A DNA stretch of 64,000 nt from Phycisphaerales bacterium (lineage in GTDB: Bacteria; Planctomycetota; Phycisphaerae; Sedimentisphaerales; Anaerobacaceae). The DNA is taken from assembly GCA_030602885.1 (NCBI GenBank), contig JAUVYV010000011.1:23357-87356 (forward strand). The letters run 5' to 3'. Of this stretch, positions 25,066 through 34,270 are shown piece by piece (position 1 is the first letter of the stretch; every line of letters begins with the position of its first letter). The translations under genes and the position numbers were made by a program. Under the pieces are notes generated by a model. It saw only the letters and a list, made by a program, of their open reading frames with translations, ran no database searches and had not been told where the DNA came from.

Positions 25066-27096
25066 GTGGCAAGTACCAACGATATCCGTAACATCGTCCT
25101 TCTGGGTCATGGAGGGGCAGGTAAAACATCTCTCGCCGAAGCCATTCTGCATAAAACAGGCACAAGCAACCGGCTCGGCAGCGTTGACGACAAAACCAGC
25201 GTCTGCGACTACTTCGACGAAGAAAAAGAACACGGCCACTCCATCCAGTCCGCACTCATCTACGTCGAATACGCCGGCAAAACAATCAACATAATCGACA
25301 CCCCCGGCTACCCGGACTTCATCGGACCTGCCGTCACAGCCATACCTGCCGTCGAAACCGCTTGTCTCGTCATCAGCGCCGCAGCCGGAATTGAAACCAA
25401 CACCAGAAAGCTCTTCGAAGCTGCAACGCAAGCTGCAAAGCCGAAACTCATCGTCATAAACAAAATCGACGCCGACAATATCGACCTGCCCGAGCTAATA
25501 AAAAACATCCAGGAGTCTTTCGGCTCCGCCTGCCGATGCGCAAATCTGCCTGCCGCTGATAAAAACTCTGTTATCGATTGCGTCGCCAATGACAACGGAG
25601 ACTCTCCCGTTATGGATGTGGCCGCCGCACACACCGAGCTAATTGAAAGCGTTATCGAAGCCGACGACGCCCTCATGGAAAGCTATCTCGGCGGCGAAGA
25701 AATCTCCTCCGACAAAATCGCCTCCGTCTTCGTCAAGGCAATCGAGGCAGGTACCATCATCCCTATCGTCTTTACGAACGCCCGCCACGAAATCGGCATC
25801 ACCGAGCTGCTCGACATCATCGTAAAATACACCCCGTCACCGGAACAGGCCAAACCTGCAAACCTTAAAGCAGGCGAACAGACCACCCAGCTCAAACCAG
25901 ACCCCAACGCCCCCCTTGCCGGACTCGTCTTCCGAGTCGCCTTCGACCCGAAATCCAATATGAAATACGCCACAATCCGCATCTTCTCAGGAAAGCTGAC
26001 ATCCGACACAAACCTGCTCAGAAACGACGAAAAAAAGGCGGTCAGACCCGGGCACGTCCTCAAAACACAAGGCCCCGACACTAAGGAAATCCCAGCCGGC
26101 ATCGCCGGTGATATCGTCACTCTCGCAAAAGTCGACGAGCTCAGAACTTCCGACCTCATCCACGATGGTAAAGTGGCCGGTAAGTTCGATATGCCTCCCG
26201 TCCCTCTGCCGATGTTCTCTCTCGCACTCGAACCCGCCGCACGCGGCGACGAGCAGAAAATAGGCGCTGCCCTCGAACGGCTCTGCGAAGAAGACCCCTG
26301 CTTCAAAGTCAGTCACGACCAGCAGACAAAAGAGCTTGTCATCAACGGCCTCGGCGACCTCCACCTCCGCGTTATGCTCGAAAAAATGGAAAACCGCTCT
26401 AAGCTCAAAGTCAACACCAAAGAGCCCAAAATCCCATACCGCGAGACCATCACCGCCAAGGCCGAGGGACACTACCGGCACAAAAAACAGACCGGAGGCG
26501 CAGGACAGTTCGGCGAAGTTTACCTCCGTGTCGAGCCCGCAGAGCGAAATGCAGACCCGCCTCTCCAGTTTAGCTGGGACATCTTCGGCGCCTCAATCCC
26601 GGGCCAGTACGAACCCGCCGTCCACAAAGGCATCAACGAGGTGATGGAAACCGGCTTCGTTGCCGGATTCCCCATACAGGACGTCAAGGTCTCTATCTAC
26701 GACGGAAAGCACCACCCCGTTGACTCAAAGGAAGTCGCCTTCCGTGCAGCAGGAAAAGGCGCCTTTTTCGACGCACTCGAAAAGGCAAAGCCCGTCCTGC
26801 TCGAGCCCATCGTCAATATGGAGGTCACCGTCCCTGCCCAAAATATGGGCGACATCACTGGCGACCTTGCCTCGAAAAGAGGCCGCGTCTCAGGACAGGA
26901 CATGCTCCCCGGAAATCAGGTCTGCATAAAGGCACAGGTCCCACTCTCCGAAGTCACTCAGTACAACTCACAGCTAAAATCCGTCACCGGAGGCCGAGGC
27001 AGCTACGCAATGTCACTCAGCCACTATGAAGTCGTCCCGCCAAACATCCAGCAGCAGGTCATCGCACAGTACGCAAAGAAAAAACAACCCGAATAA
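25066..27096 (+). CDS. EF-G-like translation GTPase
   Basis: A protein of about 676 residues in the elongation factor G superfamily, all five EF-G-like domains present. G1 is GHGGAGKTS (canonical EF-G: GHIDAGKTT), G3 is DTPGYPDF and G4 is NKID. The effector segment reads EHGHSIQSA and lacks the usual RGITI motif, so this belongs to the EF-G-like/FusA2 type, not the main translocase. The GTG at 25066 has GGAG eight bases upstream; an ATG at 24997 would add 23 unrelated residues. It stands alone. Such paralogues are proposed to act in ribosome recycling or special translation conditions. Confidence 0.85.
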   Translation: MASTNDIRNIVLLGHGGAGKTSLAEAILHKTGTSNRLGSVDDKTSVCDYFDEEKEHGHSIQSALIYVEYAGKTINIIDTPGYPDFIGPAVTAIPAVETACLVISAAAGIETNTRKLFEAATQAAKPKLIVINKIDADNIDLPELIKNIQESFGSACRCANLPAADKNSVIDCVANDNGDSPVMDVAAAHTELIESVIEADDALMESYLGGEEISSDKIASVFVKAIEAGTIIPIVFTNARHEIGITELLDIIVKYTPSPEQAKPANLKAGEQTTQLKPDPNAPLAGLVFRVAFDPKSNMKYATIRIFSGKLTSDTNLLRNDEKKAVRPGHVLKTQGPDTKEIPAGIAGDIVTLAKVDELRTSDLIHDGKVAGKFDMPPVPLPMFSLALEPAARGDEQKIGAALERLCEEDPCFKVSHDQQTKELVINGLGDLHLRVMLEKMENRSKLKVNTKEPKIPYRETITAKAEGHYRHKKQTGGAGQFGEVYLRVEPAERNADPPLQFSWDIFGASIPGQYEPAVHKGINEVMETGFVAGFPIQDVKVSIYDGKHHPVDSKEVAFRAAGKGAFFDALEKAKPVLLEPIVNMEVTVPAQNMGDITGDLASKRGRVSGQDMLPGNQVCIKAQVPLSEVTQYNSQLKSVTGGRGSYAMSLSHYEVVPPNIQQQVIAQYAKKKQPE

Positions 27097-27141
27097 AAAC
27101 CACAATACCCCAACTCTAAAAAGTAACTCACCGACCCAGAC

Positions 27142-28170
27142 TCACAACCCGGTCGCTGCCTTAAGAATCTCGCGGTTCTTGTCTATCCACCGCGCCTTGC
27201 GCAATATCATCTGAAGAAAGCTAAGCCCCGTCAGATTTCCGAAGAAACCCGTCGCCGCAACAGGCAAGACCGCCTCGGCTATCATCGTCTCTATCATCAA
27301 ATCCAGAAGCGAACGCGCCTTGTCCTTCTCAAGCTCTATTACCTCCCGATACCCGCTCATCACCTGCACCACCTTGGTCTGGTCCAGATAATCAGGCCAG
27401 TCCGCCGGATTCGGATGATAACCTACTATCGAAAACTGCAGGCACGCGTTCGCCAGATCCGTAATCGCCGGTGCAATCTTCACAGAATCAAAATCCAGAA
27501 CCGCCACCAGCTTGTCCTTGTCGAAAAGCATATTACCCGGATGCCAGTCCCCGTGCGCGACCTGCTCAGCCCATGAATCGAACCCCAGCTCGTTCACACG
27601 AACGCTCGACGCGTTATAAAGCGTCATCAGCTCCTCACCAACCGCCGCCAGCTTTTTGCCGGGGCCCGCCGAGCTCTCCGATGCCACCGTCTTCAACTGT
27701 CCACGAACTGTTGTCGAATCGTGAAAGCTCGCCTTCAGCGGCTCCCACTCGAACGTAAAATTCGTCAGATAATCATGGAACTTCGCTAATTGCCTGCCCG
27801 TATCAATCGTCTCCTCAGCGCTTCCGTCATACCGCGAACCGCCCACATACTTGAAAACTTCGTAGATTTTCCCGCGAATCTGCAGAATCGTGCTGAACTC
27901 ATCCCGCGTCGCCACCAGCGGCGCTACTGGAAAATATCTTTTCGCCAGATGCCTCTGCACCGCATGAGCAAACGCCATTCGATATACGTCGTCCTTGCCC
28001 TGGGGCCGACGCTTCAGCAAAAAACGACCCTCGTTCGTCGTCACTACTATCTTCGGCGCACCCTTGCTGCCACCTACCAGACGCATCACCTTGCGTATCT
28101 TGCCGATATCGTAGTGACTCAGAACCTCTGAAAGCTCCCCCGATGTGAATGTTGCACCACGTGTTGCCAT
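27142..28170 (-). CDS. APH-family phosphotransferase
   Basis: A 342-residue aminoglycoside-phosphotransferase-fold kinase. The nucleotide-binding lobe includes GRFLLKRRPQGKDD (Lys in the beta strand). The catalytic loop is VAHGDWHPGNMLFD, and VAVLDFDSVKIAPAITDLAN is the metal-binding DFD. The same fold covers choline, homoserine and small sugar kinases, and substrate cannot be told from sequence. It is not likely an antibiotic resistance enzyme given its housekeeping neighbours. It converges on the EF-G-like gene with a 45-base gap and precedes no obvious partner on its own strand except the Ser/Thr kinase upstream. Confidence 0.82.
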   Translation of the reverse strand: MATRGATFTSGELSEVLSHYDIGKIRKVMRLVGGSKGAPKIVVTTNEGRFLLKRRPQGKDDVYRMAFAHAVQRHLAKRYFPVAPLVATRDEFSTILQIRGKIYEVFKYVGGSRYDGSAEETIDTGRQLAKFHDYLTNFTFEWEPLKASFHDSTTVRGQLKTVASESSAGPGKKLAAVGEELMTLYNASSVRVNELGFDSWAEQVAHGDWHPGNMLFDKDKLVAVLDFDSVKIAPAITDLANACLQFSIVGYHPNPADWPDYLDQTKVVQVMSGYREVIELEKDKARSLLDLMIETMIAEAVLPVAATGFFGNLTGLSFLQMILRKARWIDKNREILKAATGL

Positions 28171-28222
28171 TTACTCACTTTTCGCTTTTCCAAAGCAACT
28201 GCACCTCACTCCGTCAGTCCTG

Positions 28223-29446
28223 CTACCGAAGGAGAAGAAGCACCACTATCAGAACAAGAATCGCCGATACCGCACCCAGCATCAGCAGATAAGTCCTGTA
28301 ACGAGTCACCACCTGAGCCACCTCCTGCGGTTCCCCTCCCTCCAAAACGGCACCTTCTTCAAGCTGCTCGAGCACCGAAACATCGAAACGCTTGTGTGCA
28401 CGAATCGGCGGCTGACCCTCACGAACCGCCTCCAAATCAACTAACAGCTCTTCCGCACTGCTGTACCTGTCCTCTTTCTTCTTCGCCATCATTACTTCTA
28501 TCACCTCTGAAACCCCCGCCGACAGCGATGTGTTTATATGGTCCGGCGGAACAAGCTCGTCCCTCAAATGCCTCTTCATCACCTCCACCGGATCATCCGC
28601 CATAAAAGGAACACGGCCCGTCACTAAATGATAAAATGTGGCGCCTAACCCGTAAATATCCGCCCGCTCGTCGATATCAATCTCACCGCGAATCTGTTCC
28701 GGCGCTATGTAGTAAGGTGTCCCGTACGCCTTGCCCTTCTCCGTCTTCGCCGCCTCGATGTCCGTCGTCTCACGCGCCAAACCCATATCCGCAAGCTTAA
28801 CCACGCCTTCCTTGTTGATCATTATATTCTTCGGTTTGACGTCCCGGTGTATCAGACCCACCGAATGCGCGTGCCGAAGCGCATGAGCCATCTGTATGAT
28901 GATATCGAGCGCCTCTTGCTCCGAAACTATCTTCCCCGCAACAATATCGTCGTAAAGGGTCTTGCCCTCCACGTACTCCATCACAAAGTAGTGATACCCC
29001 CCCGCCTCACCAACGTCAACCGCCTGCACTATGTTGTTGTGATTGAGCTTGCCTGCCGCCTGTCCCTCCTTGTAAAACCGCTCAACGTACTCCGGATTCT
29101 CACTGAAACGTTTCGGCAGCACCTTTATCGCAACCACCCGGTTCAGGCTCAGCTGCTTCGCCTTATACACAACCGCCATCGCCCCGGCGCCTAATTTGCC
29201 TAATACCTGATAACCCGGTATCTGATGTGCTGCCCTTTTGCTCTCCTTTATCGTGTTCTTCAATCGCTCCGCCTGAGTCGCCGTAACAAACCCCAGACCA
29301 ATCATCAGGCCCCGAAGGGAAATAGGGTCATCCTGCCGACGGACCTCTAATTCCTTCAGCGACCGGCGAAGCTCATCATTCGTGCAGAGACCTTGCTCTG
29401 CCGCCATCCTGCCGAACAGTGTGTCATAATTTGTCTCGTTCGCCAT
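28223..29446 (-). CDS. Membrane-anchored Ser/Thr protein kinase
   Basis: A 407-residue Hanks-type kinase. An N-terminal segment of about 95 residues precedes the kinase domain. That domain has GKLGAGAMAVVYKA (P-loop), VVAIKVLPKRF (Lys), LIHRDVKPKNIMI (catalytic Asp) and LADMGLARE, where the usual DFG reads DMG. YIAPEQ is the activation segment end. A single TM helix is at the extreme C-terminus (about 385-406) and ends with Arg, so the kinase domain is cytoplasmic and the protein is tail-anchored. No extracellular sensor is present. A candidate -10 box (TATAAT on the minus strand, 29496-29501) lies upstream. Confidence 0.88.
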   Translation of the reverse strand: MANETNYDTLFGRMAAEQGLCTNDELRRSLKELEVRRQDDPISLRGLMIGLGFVTATQAERLKNTIKESKRAAHQIPGYQVLGKLGAGAMAVVYKAKQLSLNRVVAIKVLPKRFSENPEYVERFYKEGQAAGKLNHNNIVQAVDVGEAGGYHYFVMEYVEGKTLYDDIVAGKIVSEQEALDIIIQMAHALRHAHSVGLIHRDVKPKNIMINKEGVVKLADMGLARETTDIEAAKTEKGKAYGTPYYIAPEQIRGEIDIDERADIYGLGATFYHLVTGRVPFMADDPVEVMKRHLRDELVPPDHINTSLSAGVSEVIEVMMAKKKEDRYSSAEELLVDLEAVREGQPPIRAHKRFDVSVLEQLEEGAVLEGGEPQEVAQVVTRYRTYLLMLGAVSAILVLIVVLLLLR

Positions 29447-29664
29447 CTGCTCTCTCGAAAAACCTGTCCTTGCTGCTTTCGACCTCTACACTTCTATTAT
29501 ACACTAAACCCGCTGATTATGCTTTATATGGGACCTTTGTCAAAAGGAAATTTCACCAAACCACCCACCATTGCCGCAAATACAAAATCGGCCTTTACAT
29601 ACCCCCAGTTTAACCCTTTCTCCACCCAAACGCAATACTCAAACTCAAATCACCCACTTTAACA

Positions 29665-29692
29665 TTGACTTCGCCGCAATTCGTGCTAAACT
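29665..29692 (+). promoter_or_regulatory. Candidate promoter of etfB
   Basis: TTGACT (29665-29670), 16-base spacer, TAAACT (29687-29692). It lies about 57 bases before the GTG start of etfB. Confidence 0.45.
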
Positions 29693-29748
29693 TATTCCTC
29701 TTTGCATGGCACCGCTGCCGATTTCGGAACGCAAAAAGGAGAACCACT

Positions 29749-30660
29749 GTGGCTTATAACTGTGTTGTGCTTGTAAAACAAGTCCCTGATACGAAAAGAA
29801 TTACAGGTGAGGCGATGAACGACGACGGCACCGTCAATCGCTCCGCTCTGCCCGCAATATTCAATCCCGAGGACCTCAACGCTCTCGAGCTTGCCCTCGA
29901 CGTAAAAGACAAATACGGCGGAAAAGTCACCGTCATCACTATGGGACTGCCCGCCGCTGCTCAAATCTTGCGAGAGGCGCTCTACCGGGGCGCCGATAAT
30001 GCCGTCCTGATTACAGACCCACGTTGTGCCGCAAGCGACACACTCGCTACAAGCTACATCCTGAGCTGCGCCGTGAAAAAACTCGAACACGACATCGTCC
30101 TCTGCGGCAGACAGGCCATCGACGGAGACACCGCTCAGGTCGGACCCCAGCTCGCAGAAAAGCTCACAATCACCCAAATCACCTACGTCGAAAAGCTAAT
30201 CGACCTCAAAGACAGCACTATTACCGCACAAAGAAACATCGGTAACGGCTGGCAGAAAGTCAGGGCCAGGCTCCCCGTCCTTCTCACCGTCACCGCAGAC
30301 GCCAATGAGCCGAGGGTCGCCGCCGCCAGGAAAATGATGAAGTACAAAAATGCCCTCACTCCCGTCGAAGTCACCCAAATGGTCAAAGCTCAAAACCCCG
30401 ACGCAAGCGAAGAAGAGCTCAAACACCTCGCCGGACAAATCTGCTCTGACCTCGACAAAAAAGGCCTGCTCATAAAGCAGTGGGACCTCGATTCCCTCGA
30501 GGCCGATCTCACCTGGTGTGGCCGAAGCGGCTCACCTACAAAAGTCCATCGAATCCAGAGCGTCGTCTTCGCCACAAAAGAAACCAAAACTATCGAGCCA
30601 ACCGATACCGGCCTCGCAGATATGCTCCACGAGCTTATCGAAGACAAAATTATCGCATAA
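29749..30660 (+). CDS. etfB: Electron transfer flavoprotein subunit beta
   Basis: About 303 residues. The ETF-beta signature region is intact: VLVKQVPDTKRITGEAM at the start, GGKVTVITMGLPAA, the DIVLCGRQAIDGDTAQVGPQ AMP-binding block split over about residues 105-125, and PVLLTVTADANEPR. ETF carries electrons from acyl-CoA dehydrogenases to the quinone pool. The tail beyond residue 220 is longer than in short ETF-beta proteins. Start: GTG at 29749 with AAGGAG upstream; an earlier in-frame TTG overlaps the candidate promoter. First gene of the etfB-etfA-acyl-CoA dehydrogenase operon. Confidence 0.93.
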   Translation: MAYNCVVLVKQVPDTKRITGEAMNDDGTVNRSALPAIFNPEDLNALELALDVKDKYGGKVTVITMGLPAAAQILREALYRGADNAVLITDPRCAASDTLATSYILSCAVKKLEHDIVLCGRQAIDGDTAQVGPQLAEKLTITQITYVEKLIDLKDSTITAQRNIGNGWQKVRARLPVLLTVTADANEPRVAAARKMMKYKNALTPVEVTQMVKAQNPDASEEELKHLAGQICSDLDKKGLLIKQWDLDSLEADLTWCGRSGSPTKVHRIQSVVFATKETKTIEPTDTGLADMLHELIEDKIIA

Positions 30661-30684
30661 CGCAATACGCAATACGAGATACGA
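30661..30684. repeat. Short heptamer repeat between etfB and etfA
   Basis: CGCAATA is repeated two to three times (CGCAATACGCAATACGAGATACG). It fills almost the whole intergenic spacer. The same unit recurs near 45245 and 45346. Confidence 0.7.
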
Positions 30685-30687
30685 ACA

Positions 30688-31755
30688 ATGATTGACGTTA
30701 ACAGAAAAGGCCAAGTTTGGGTCTTCGCCGAACAGCACAACGGAAAACTTGAGGACACCCCTCTCGAGCTGATGAGCAAGGCGCGTCACCTCGCAGACAT
30801 CCTCGGCGTAAAGCTCGCCGCACTGCTCCTCGGAAGCAACGTAAAACACCTCGCTGAAAAGCTCATCCAATACGGCGCCGAAAAGGTTTACCTCGTCGAG
30901 CACCCGCTCCTCGAACACTACCAGGCAAACAGCTACGCAAGAGTCATACACGATTTGATTCACAAGCACAGCCCGCAAATCGTCCTCTACGGAGCAACCA
31001 TCACCGGAAGAGACCTTGCCCCGCGTGTCGCCTCCGCAACAAAAGCAGGCCTCACCGCCGACTGCACAGACCTCCAAATCGGAGACCACAAACCCGCCGG
31101 GGCCTCCGAGCTCCACGAAAATCTCCTCTTCCAGATTAGACCCGCCTTCGGCGGCAATCTCATCGCTACCATCATCAACTACGACCGCTGGCCACAAATG
31201 GCAACCGTCCGCGAAGCCGTTTTCCAGATGCCGCAGCCCGACACCTCACGAAAAGGACAAATCCTCACCGATAAAGCCGCCCTCTCCGACCACGACCTGC
31301 CCCTCGAAATACTCGACCAGCACACCAGACCAAAAAAGGTCAATCTAAAAGCCGCCCGAATTATCGTCGCCGGAGGAGCAGGCGTCGGCAGCAAAGAAAA
31401 CTTCCGTCTGATTTGGGACCTCGCAAATTGCCTCGGCGCCGCCCCCGCCGCAACAAGGGCCGCCGTTGACCTCGGCTTCATCGACCACGACCACCAGGTC
31501 GGACAGACCGGAACCACCGTCAGGCCCTCACTCTACGTCGCCGTCGGTATCAGCGGCGCAATACAGCACCAGGCCGGCATGAACAAAAGCCTCAAAATTG
31601 TCGCCGTCAACAACGACCCCGATGCACCCATATTCGACATCGCCCAATACAAAATCGTCGGCGACCTCAACGAAGTCGTCCCTAAAATGATAAAAGCCCT
31701 CAAGGAAAAGACTATCAGAGAAGAAGTCCTGACCGGCGAAGGAGCAGAAAAATAA
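30688..31755 (+). CDS. etfA: Electron transfer flavoprotein subunit alpha
   Basis: A 355-residue ETF-alpha, partner of EtfB. Its C-terminal FAD-binding domain is clear: RIIVAGGAGVGSKENFRLIW, AAVDLGFIDHDHQVGQTGTT, LYVAVGISGAIQHQAGM and IVAVNNDPDAPIFDIAQY. The N-terminal domain carries VYLVEHPLLEHY and ATITGRDLAPRVA. The FAD sits mainly in this subunit. Its stop overlaps the first base of the following acyl-CoA dehydrogenase, so all three are one transcript. Confidence 0.94.
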   Translation: MIDVNRKGQVWVFAEQHNGKLEDTPLELMSKARHLADILGVKLAALLLGSNVKHLAEKLIQYGAEKVYLVEHPLLEHYQANSYARVIHDLIHKHSPQIVLYGATITGRDLAPRVASATKAGLTADCTDLQIGDHKPAGASELHENLLFQIRPAFGGNLIATIINYDRWPQMATVREAVFQMPQPDTSRKGQILTDKAALSDHDLPLEILDQHTRPKKVNLKAARIIVAGGAGVGSKENFRLIWDLANCLGAAPAATRAAVDLGFIDHDHQVGQTGTTVRPSLYVAVGISGAIQHQAGMNKSLKIVAVNNDPDAPIFDIAQYKIVGDLNEVVPKMIKALKEKTIREEVLTGEGAEK

Positions 31756-33560
31756 TGCCAAATTTCTATACGGACAACGACGACATCCGGTTCCTCTTCA
31801 AACACATCGACCTCGCCGGGATCGCTGCCATGTGTGAAGAGGACTTCAAGTTCGCCTCGCAGTTCGACCACGCCCCCGCAACCGCCGACGAAGCCGTCCG
31901 TAATTACGATATGGTCCTCGACTCCCTCGGCCGGCTCAGTGGCGACTTCATCGCCCCGCGCGCCGAAGACGTTGACCGACAGGGCAACACCCTAAACGAA
32001 GACGGCTCAGTCACATACGCACCCGGCATCCGCCAGTCACTCGACAAGCTCGCCAAGGCCGACGTAATGGGCTTCACTCTCCCCCACCGCTTCGGTGGAC
32101 TCAATTTCCCAAACCTGATTTACGCCATCGCAATCGAAATCGTCTCCCGCGCCGACGCCTCAATCATGAATATCTTCGGCCTCCAGGGTATCGCCGATAC
32201 CATCAACTTCTTCGCCTCCGAAGAAATCAAGGCCGAGTACCTGCCCCCATTCGCCGCCGGCAGGCTAACCGGCGCTATGGTCCTCACCGAACCCGATGCC
32301 GGCTCCGACCTCCAGGCCGTAAAACTCCGCGCCTTCCAGGACAACGACGCTAACTGGTTCCTACACGGAGTAAAACGTTTCATAACCAACGGCTGCGGTG
32401 ACGTACTGCTCGTACTATCAAGGTCTGAGCCGGACATCAGTGACGGACGCGGACTCTCGCTCTTCGTCTGCCGACCTGGCCCAACTGTCCACATCCGACG
32501 ACTCGAAGACAAGCTCGGCATCCACGGCTCGCCAACCTGCGAAATCTTCTTCGACAACACCCCCTGCAAGCTCATCGGTGAACGCCAGCGGGGACTCATC
32601 ACTTACGTAATGTCGCTGATGAACGGCGCAAGAATAGGAATCGCCGCGCAGTCCGTCGGTATCGCAGAGGCCGCCTACCGCGTCGCTCGCGACTATGCAG
32701 CAAGCAGAAAGCAGTTCTCCGTCCGCATACAAAAGCTCCCCGCCGTCCGTGACATGCTAATCGACATGAAAATAGATATCGAAGCTGGAAGAGCACTCCT
32801 CTACGAAACCGCACGTATCTTCGATTTTGAGATCGGAATAAGAAAACGCCTCGAAAACAACCCCCCCGAAGACAAAGCACGGGCAAAACAGCTCAAACAG
32901 AACGCCAGAAAATACAAACGATTCGCCGCAATGCTCACTCCAATGACCAAATACTACTGCTCCGAAATGTCCAACAGAGTTGCCTATGATTCAATCCAGG
33001 TCCTCGGCGGCTCAGGATATATGAGAGACTACCCCGTCGAACGACACGCACGCGACGCTCGCATCACAACCATCTACGAAGGCACATCGCAACTGCAAAT
33101 CGTCGCCGCCGTAAGAGGCGTCTGCAGCGGTACCGCCGAAAAGTTCATGACCGAGCTCGCCGAAAAACAATACGCCCCCTCTCTCGCCGACCTGCTCCAG
33201 ATACTCGCCGAAGGACGAAAGCACCTCGAACGCGCCGTCGAATTCGTAAAGCAGCAGGGCACCGAATATATGGACCTCTACGGCCGAGGCCTCGTCGATA
33301 TCGCTATCGATCTGGTCAACGGCTACCTCTTCTGCGACCAGGCCTCCACAAAAGTCGATATGCAGGCCCCCATCGACAGCGCAAACGGCCAGGAGCCTAA
33401 GACTATCCCGATGAAAACCCGAAAGGCAATGCTCGCACGAAGATTCGTCACAAAAAACGCCCCGAAGATCGCCGCCCTCGCCGAGCTTATCCGCTCCGGC
33501 GACGTCTCAACTATGTCCGAATACGATGTCTTCGTCGGGCCCGTTCCCGCATCTGATTAA
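31755..33560 (+). CDS. Acyl-CoA dehydrogenase
   Basis: A 601-residue flavoprotein dehydrogenase. It has the substrate/FAD region AMVLTEPDAGSDLQAVK and IHGSPTCEIFFDNTPC. The helical C-terminal domain (QVLGGSGYMRDYPVERHARDAR, then TTIYEGTSQLQIV) includes the Glu of the YEGT motif, commonly the catalytic base. It is longer than short-chain enzymes (about 380) because of an extra C-terminal alpha-helical region, as in larger acyl-CoA dehydrogenases. Direct coupling to etfA (1-base overlap) shows that it passes electrons to this ETF. Substrate chain length cannot be read from sequence. Confidence 0.9.
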   Translation: MPNFYTDNDDIRFLFKHIDLAGIAAMCEEDFKFASQFDHAPATADEAVRNYDMVLDSLGRLSGDFIAPRAEDVDRQGNTLNEDGSVTYAPGIRQSLDKLAKADVMGFTLPHRFGGLNFPNLIYAIAIEIVSRADASIMNIFGLQGIADTINFFASEEIKAEYLPPFAAGRLTGAMVLTEPDAGSDLQAVKLRAFQDNDANWFLHGVKRFITNGCGDVLLVLSRSEPDISDGRGLSLFVCRPGPTVHIRRLEDKLGIHGSPTCEIFFDNTPCKLIGERQRGLITYVMSLMNGARIGIAAQSVGIAEAAYRVARDYAASRKQFSVRIQKLPAVRDMLIDMKIDIEAGRALLYETARIFDFEIGIRKRLENNPPEDKARAKQLKQNARKYKRFAAMLTPMTKYYCSEMSNRVAYDSIQVLGGSGYMRDYPVERHARDARITTIYEGTSQLQIVAAVRGVCSGTAEKFMTELAEKQYAPSLADLLQILAEGRKHLERAVEFVKQQGTEYMDLYGRGLVDIAIDLVNGYLFCDQASTKVDMQAPIDSANGQEPKTIPMKTRKAMLARRFVTKNAPKIAALAELIRSGDVSTMSEYDVFVGPVPASD

Positions 33561-33571
33561 CCGAGGATAAA

Positions 33572-34252
33572 ATGCTAAAAGCTGTTATCTTCGACTTTGA
33601 CGGTGTTATCGTGGATTCCGAACAGCTCCACCTACGTGCCTTCCGCCGCGTCGCCGCCCAGTTCAATATCGAAATCTCCGAACACGATTACTTCGCCAAA
33701 TTCCTCGGCCTGACCGACCGAGAAGTATTCGAAATACTCGTCGAAGAAAACCGGCTCACCGACTACACCGACCGTATCGACGACCTCGTCACCCAAAAAA
33801 CCGCACTCTTCAAGCACCTCGCACAAACAGAAGCCGTCCTCATCGATGGCGTCACCAATTTTCTAAATATGCTAAAAGAAAACGATATCCCAATGGCAAT
33901 CTGCTCCGGCGCACTCGCTCCTGAAATAAAACTCATCCTGAAAGGTGCACACCTTGGTGCTTTCTTCGAAGTAATCGTCGCCGCAGACCACGTCACTAAA
34001 GGAAAACCGGACCCCCAGGGCTTCCTACTCACCCTGAGCAAAATGAATGAAAAGCTCGGCACAAAGATAAAACCCCCCGAGTGTATCGTAATCGAAGACT
34101 CCCGCTGGGGCCTCCAGGCCGCCAAAGCTGCCGCAATGCACCCCATCGCCGTCACAAACACCTACACCCACGACGAATTAAAACTCGCCGAAAAAATCGT
34201 TGACAACCTCGCTGCCCTCTCTATCGCCGATCTAAACGCCCTCTGCCACTAA
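33572..34252 (+). CDS. HAD-superfamily phosphatase / phosphoglucomutase-like
   Basis: A 226-residue HAD hydrolase. Motif I is DFDGVIVDSE (nucleophile Asp), motif II falls in CSGALAPEIK, motif III Lys in GKPDPQGFL and motif IV is VIEDSRWGLQAAKAA. A helical cap lies between motifs I and II. The motif set resembles beta-phosphoglucomutase, phosphoglycolate phosphatase and 2-deoxyglucose-phosphatase relatives; substrate open. It starts 11 bases after the acyl-CoA dehydrogenase and probably shares the transcript, but this may not imply a shared pathway. It converges on the LptC-like gene. Confidence 0.85.
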   Translation: MLKAVIFDFDGVIVDSEQLHLRAFRRVAAQFNIEISEHDYFAKFLGLTDREVFEILVEENRLTDYTDRIDDLVTQKTALFKHLAQTEAVLIDGVTNFLNMLKENDIPMAICSGALAPEIKLILKGAHLGAFFEVIVAADHVTKGKPDPQGFLLTLSKMNEKLGTKIKPPECIVIEDSRWGLQAAKAAAMHPIAVTNTYTHDELKLAEKIVDNLAALSIADLNALCH

Positions 34253-34270
34253 CATCCAAAACTTGCTGCT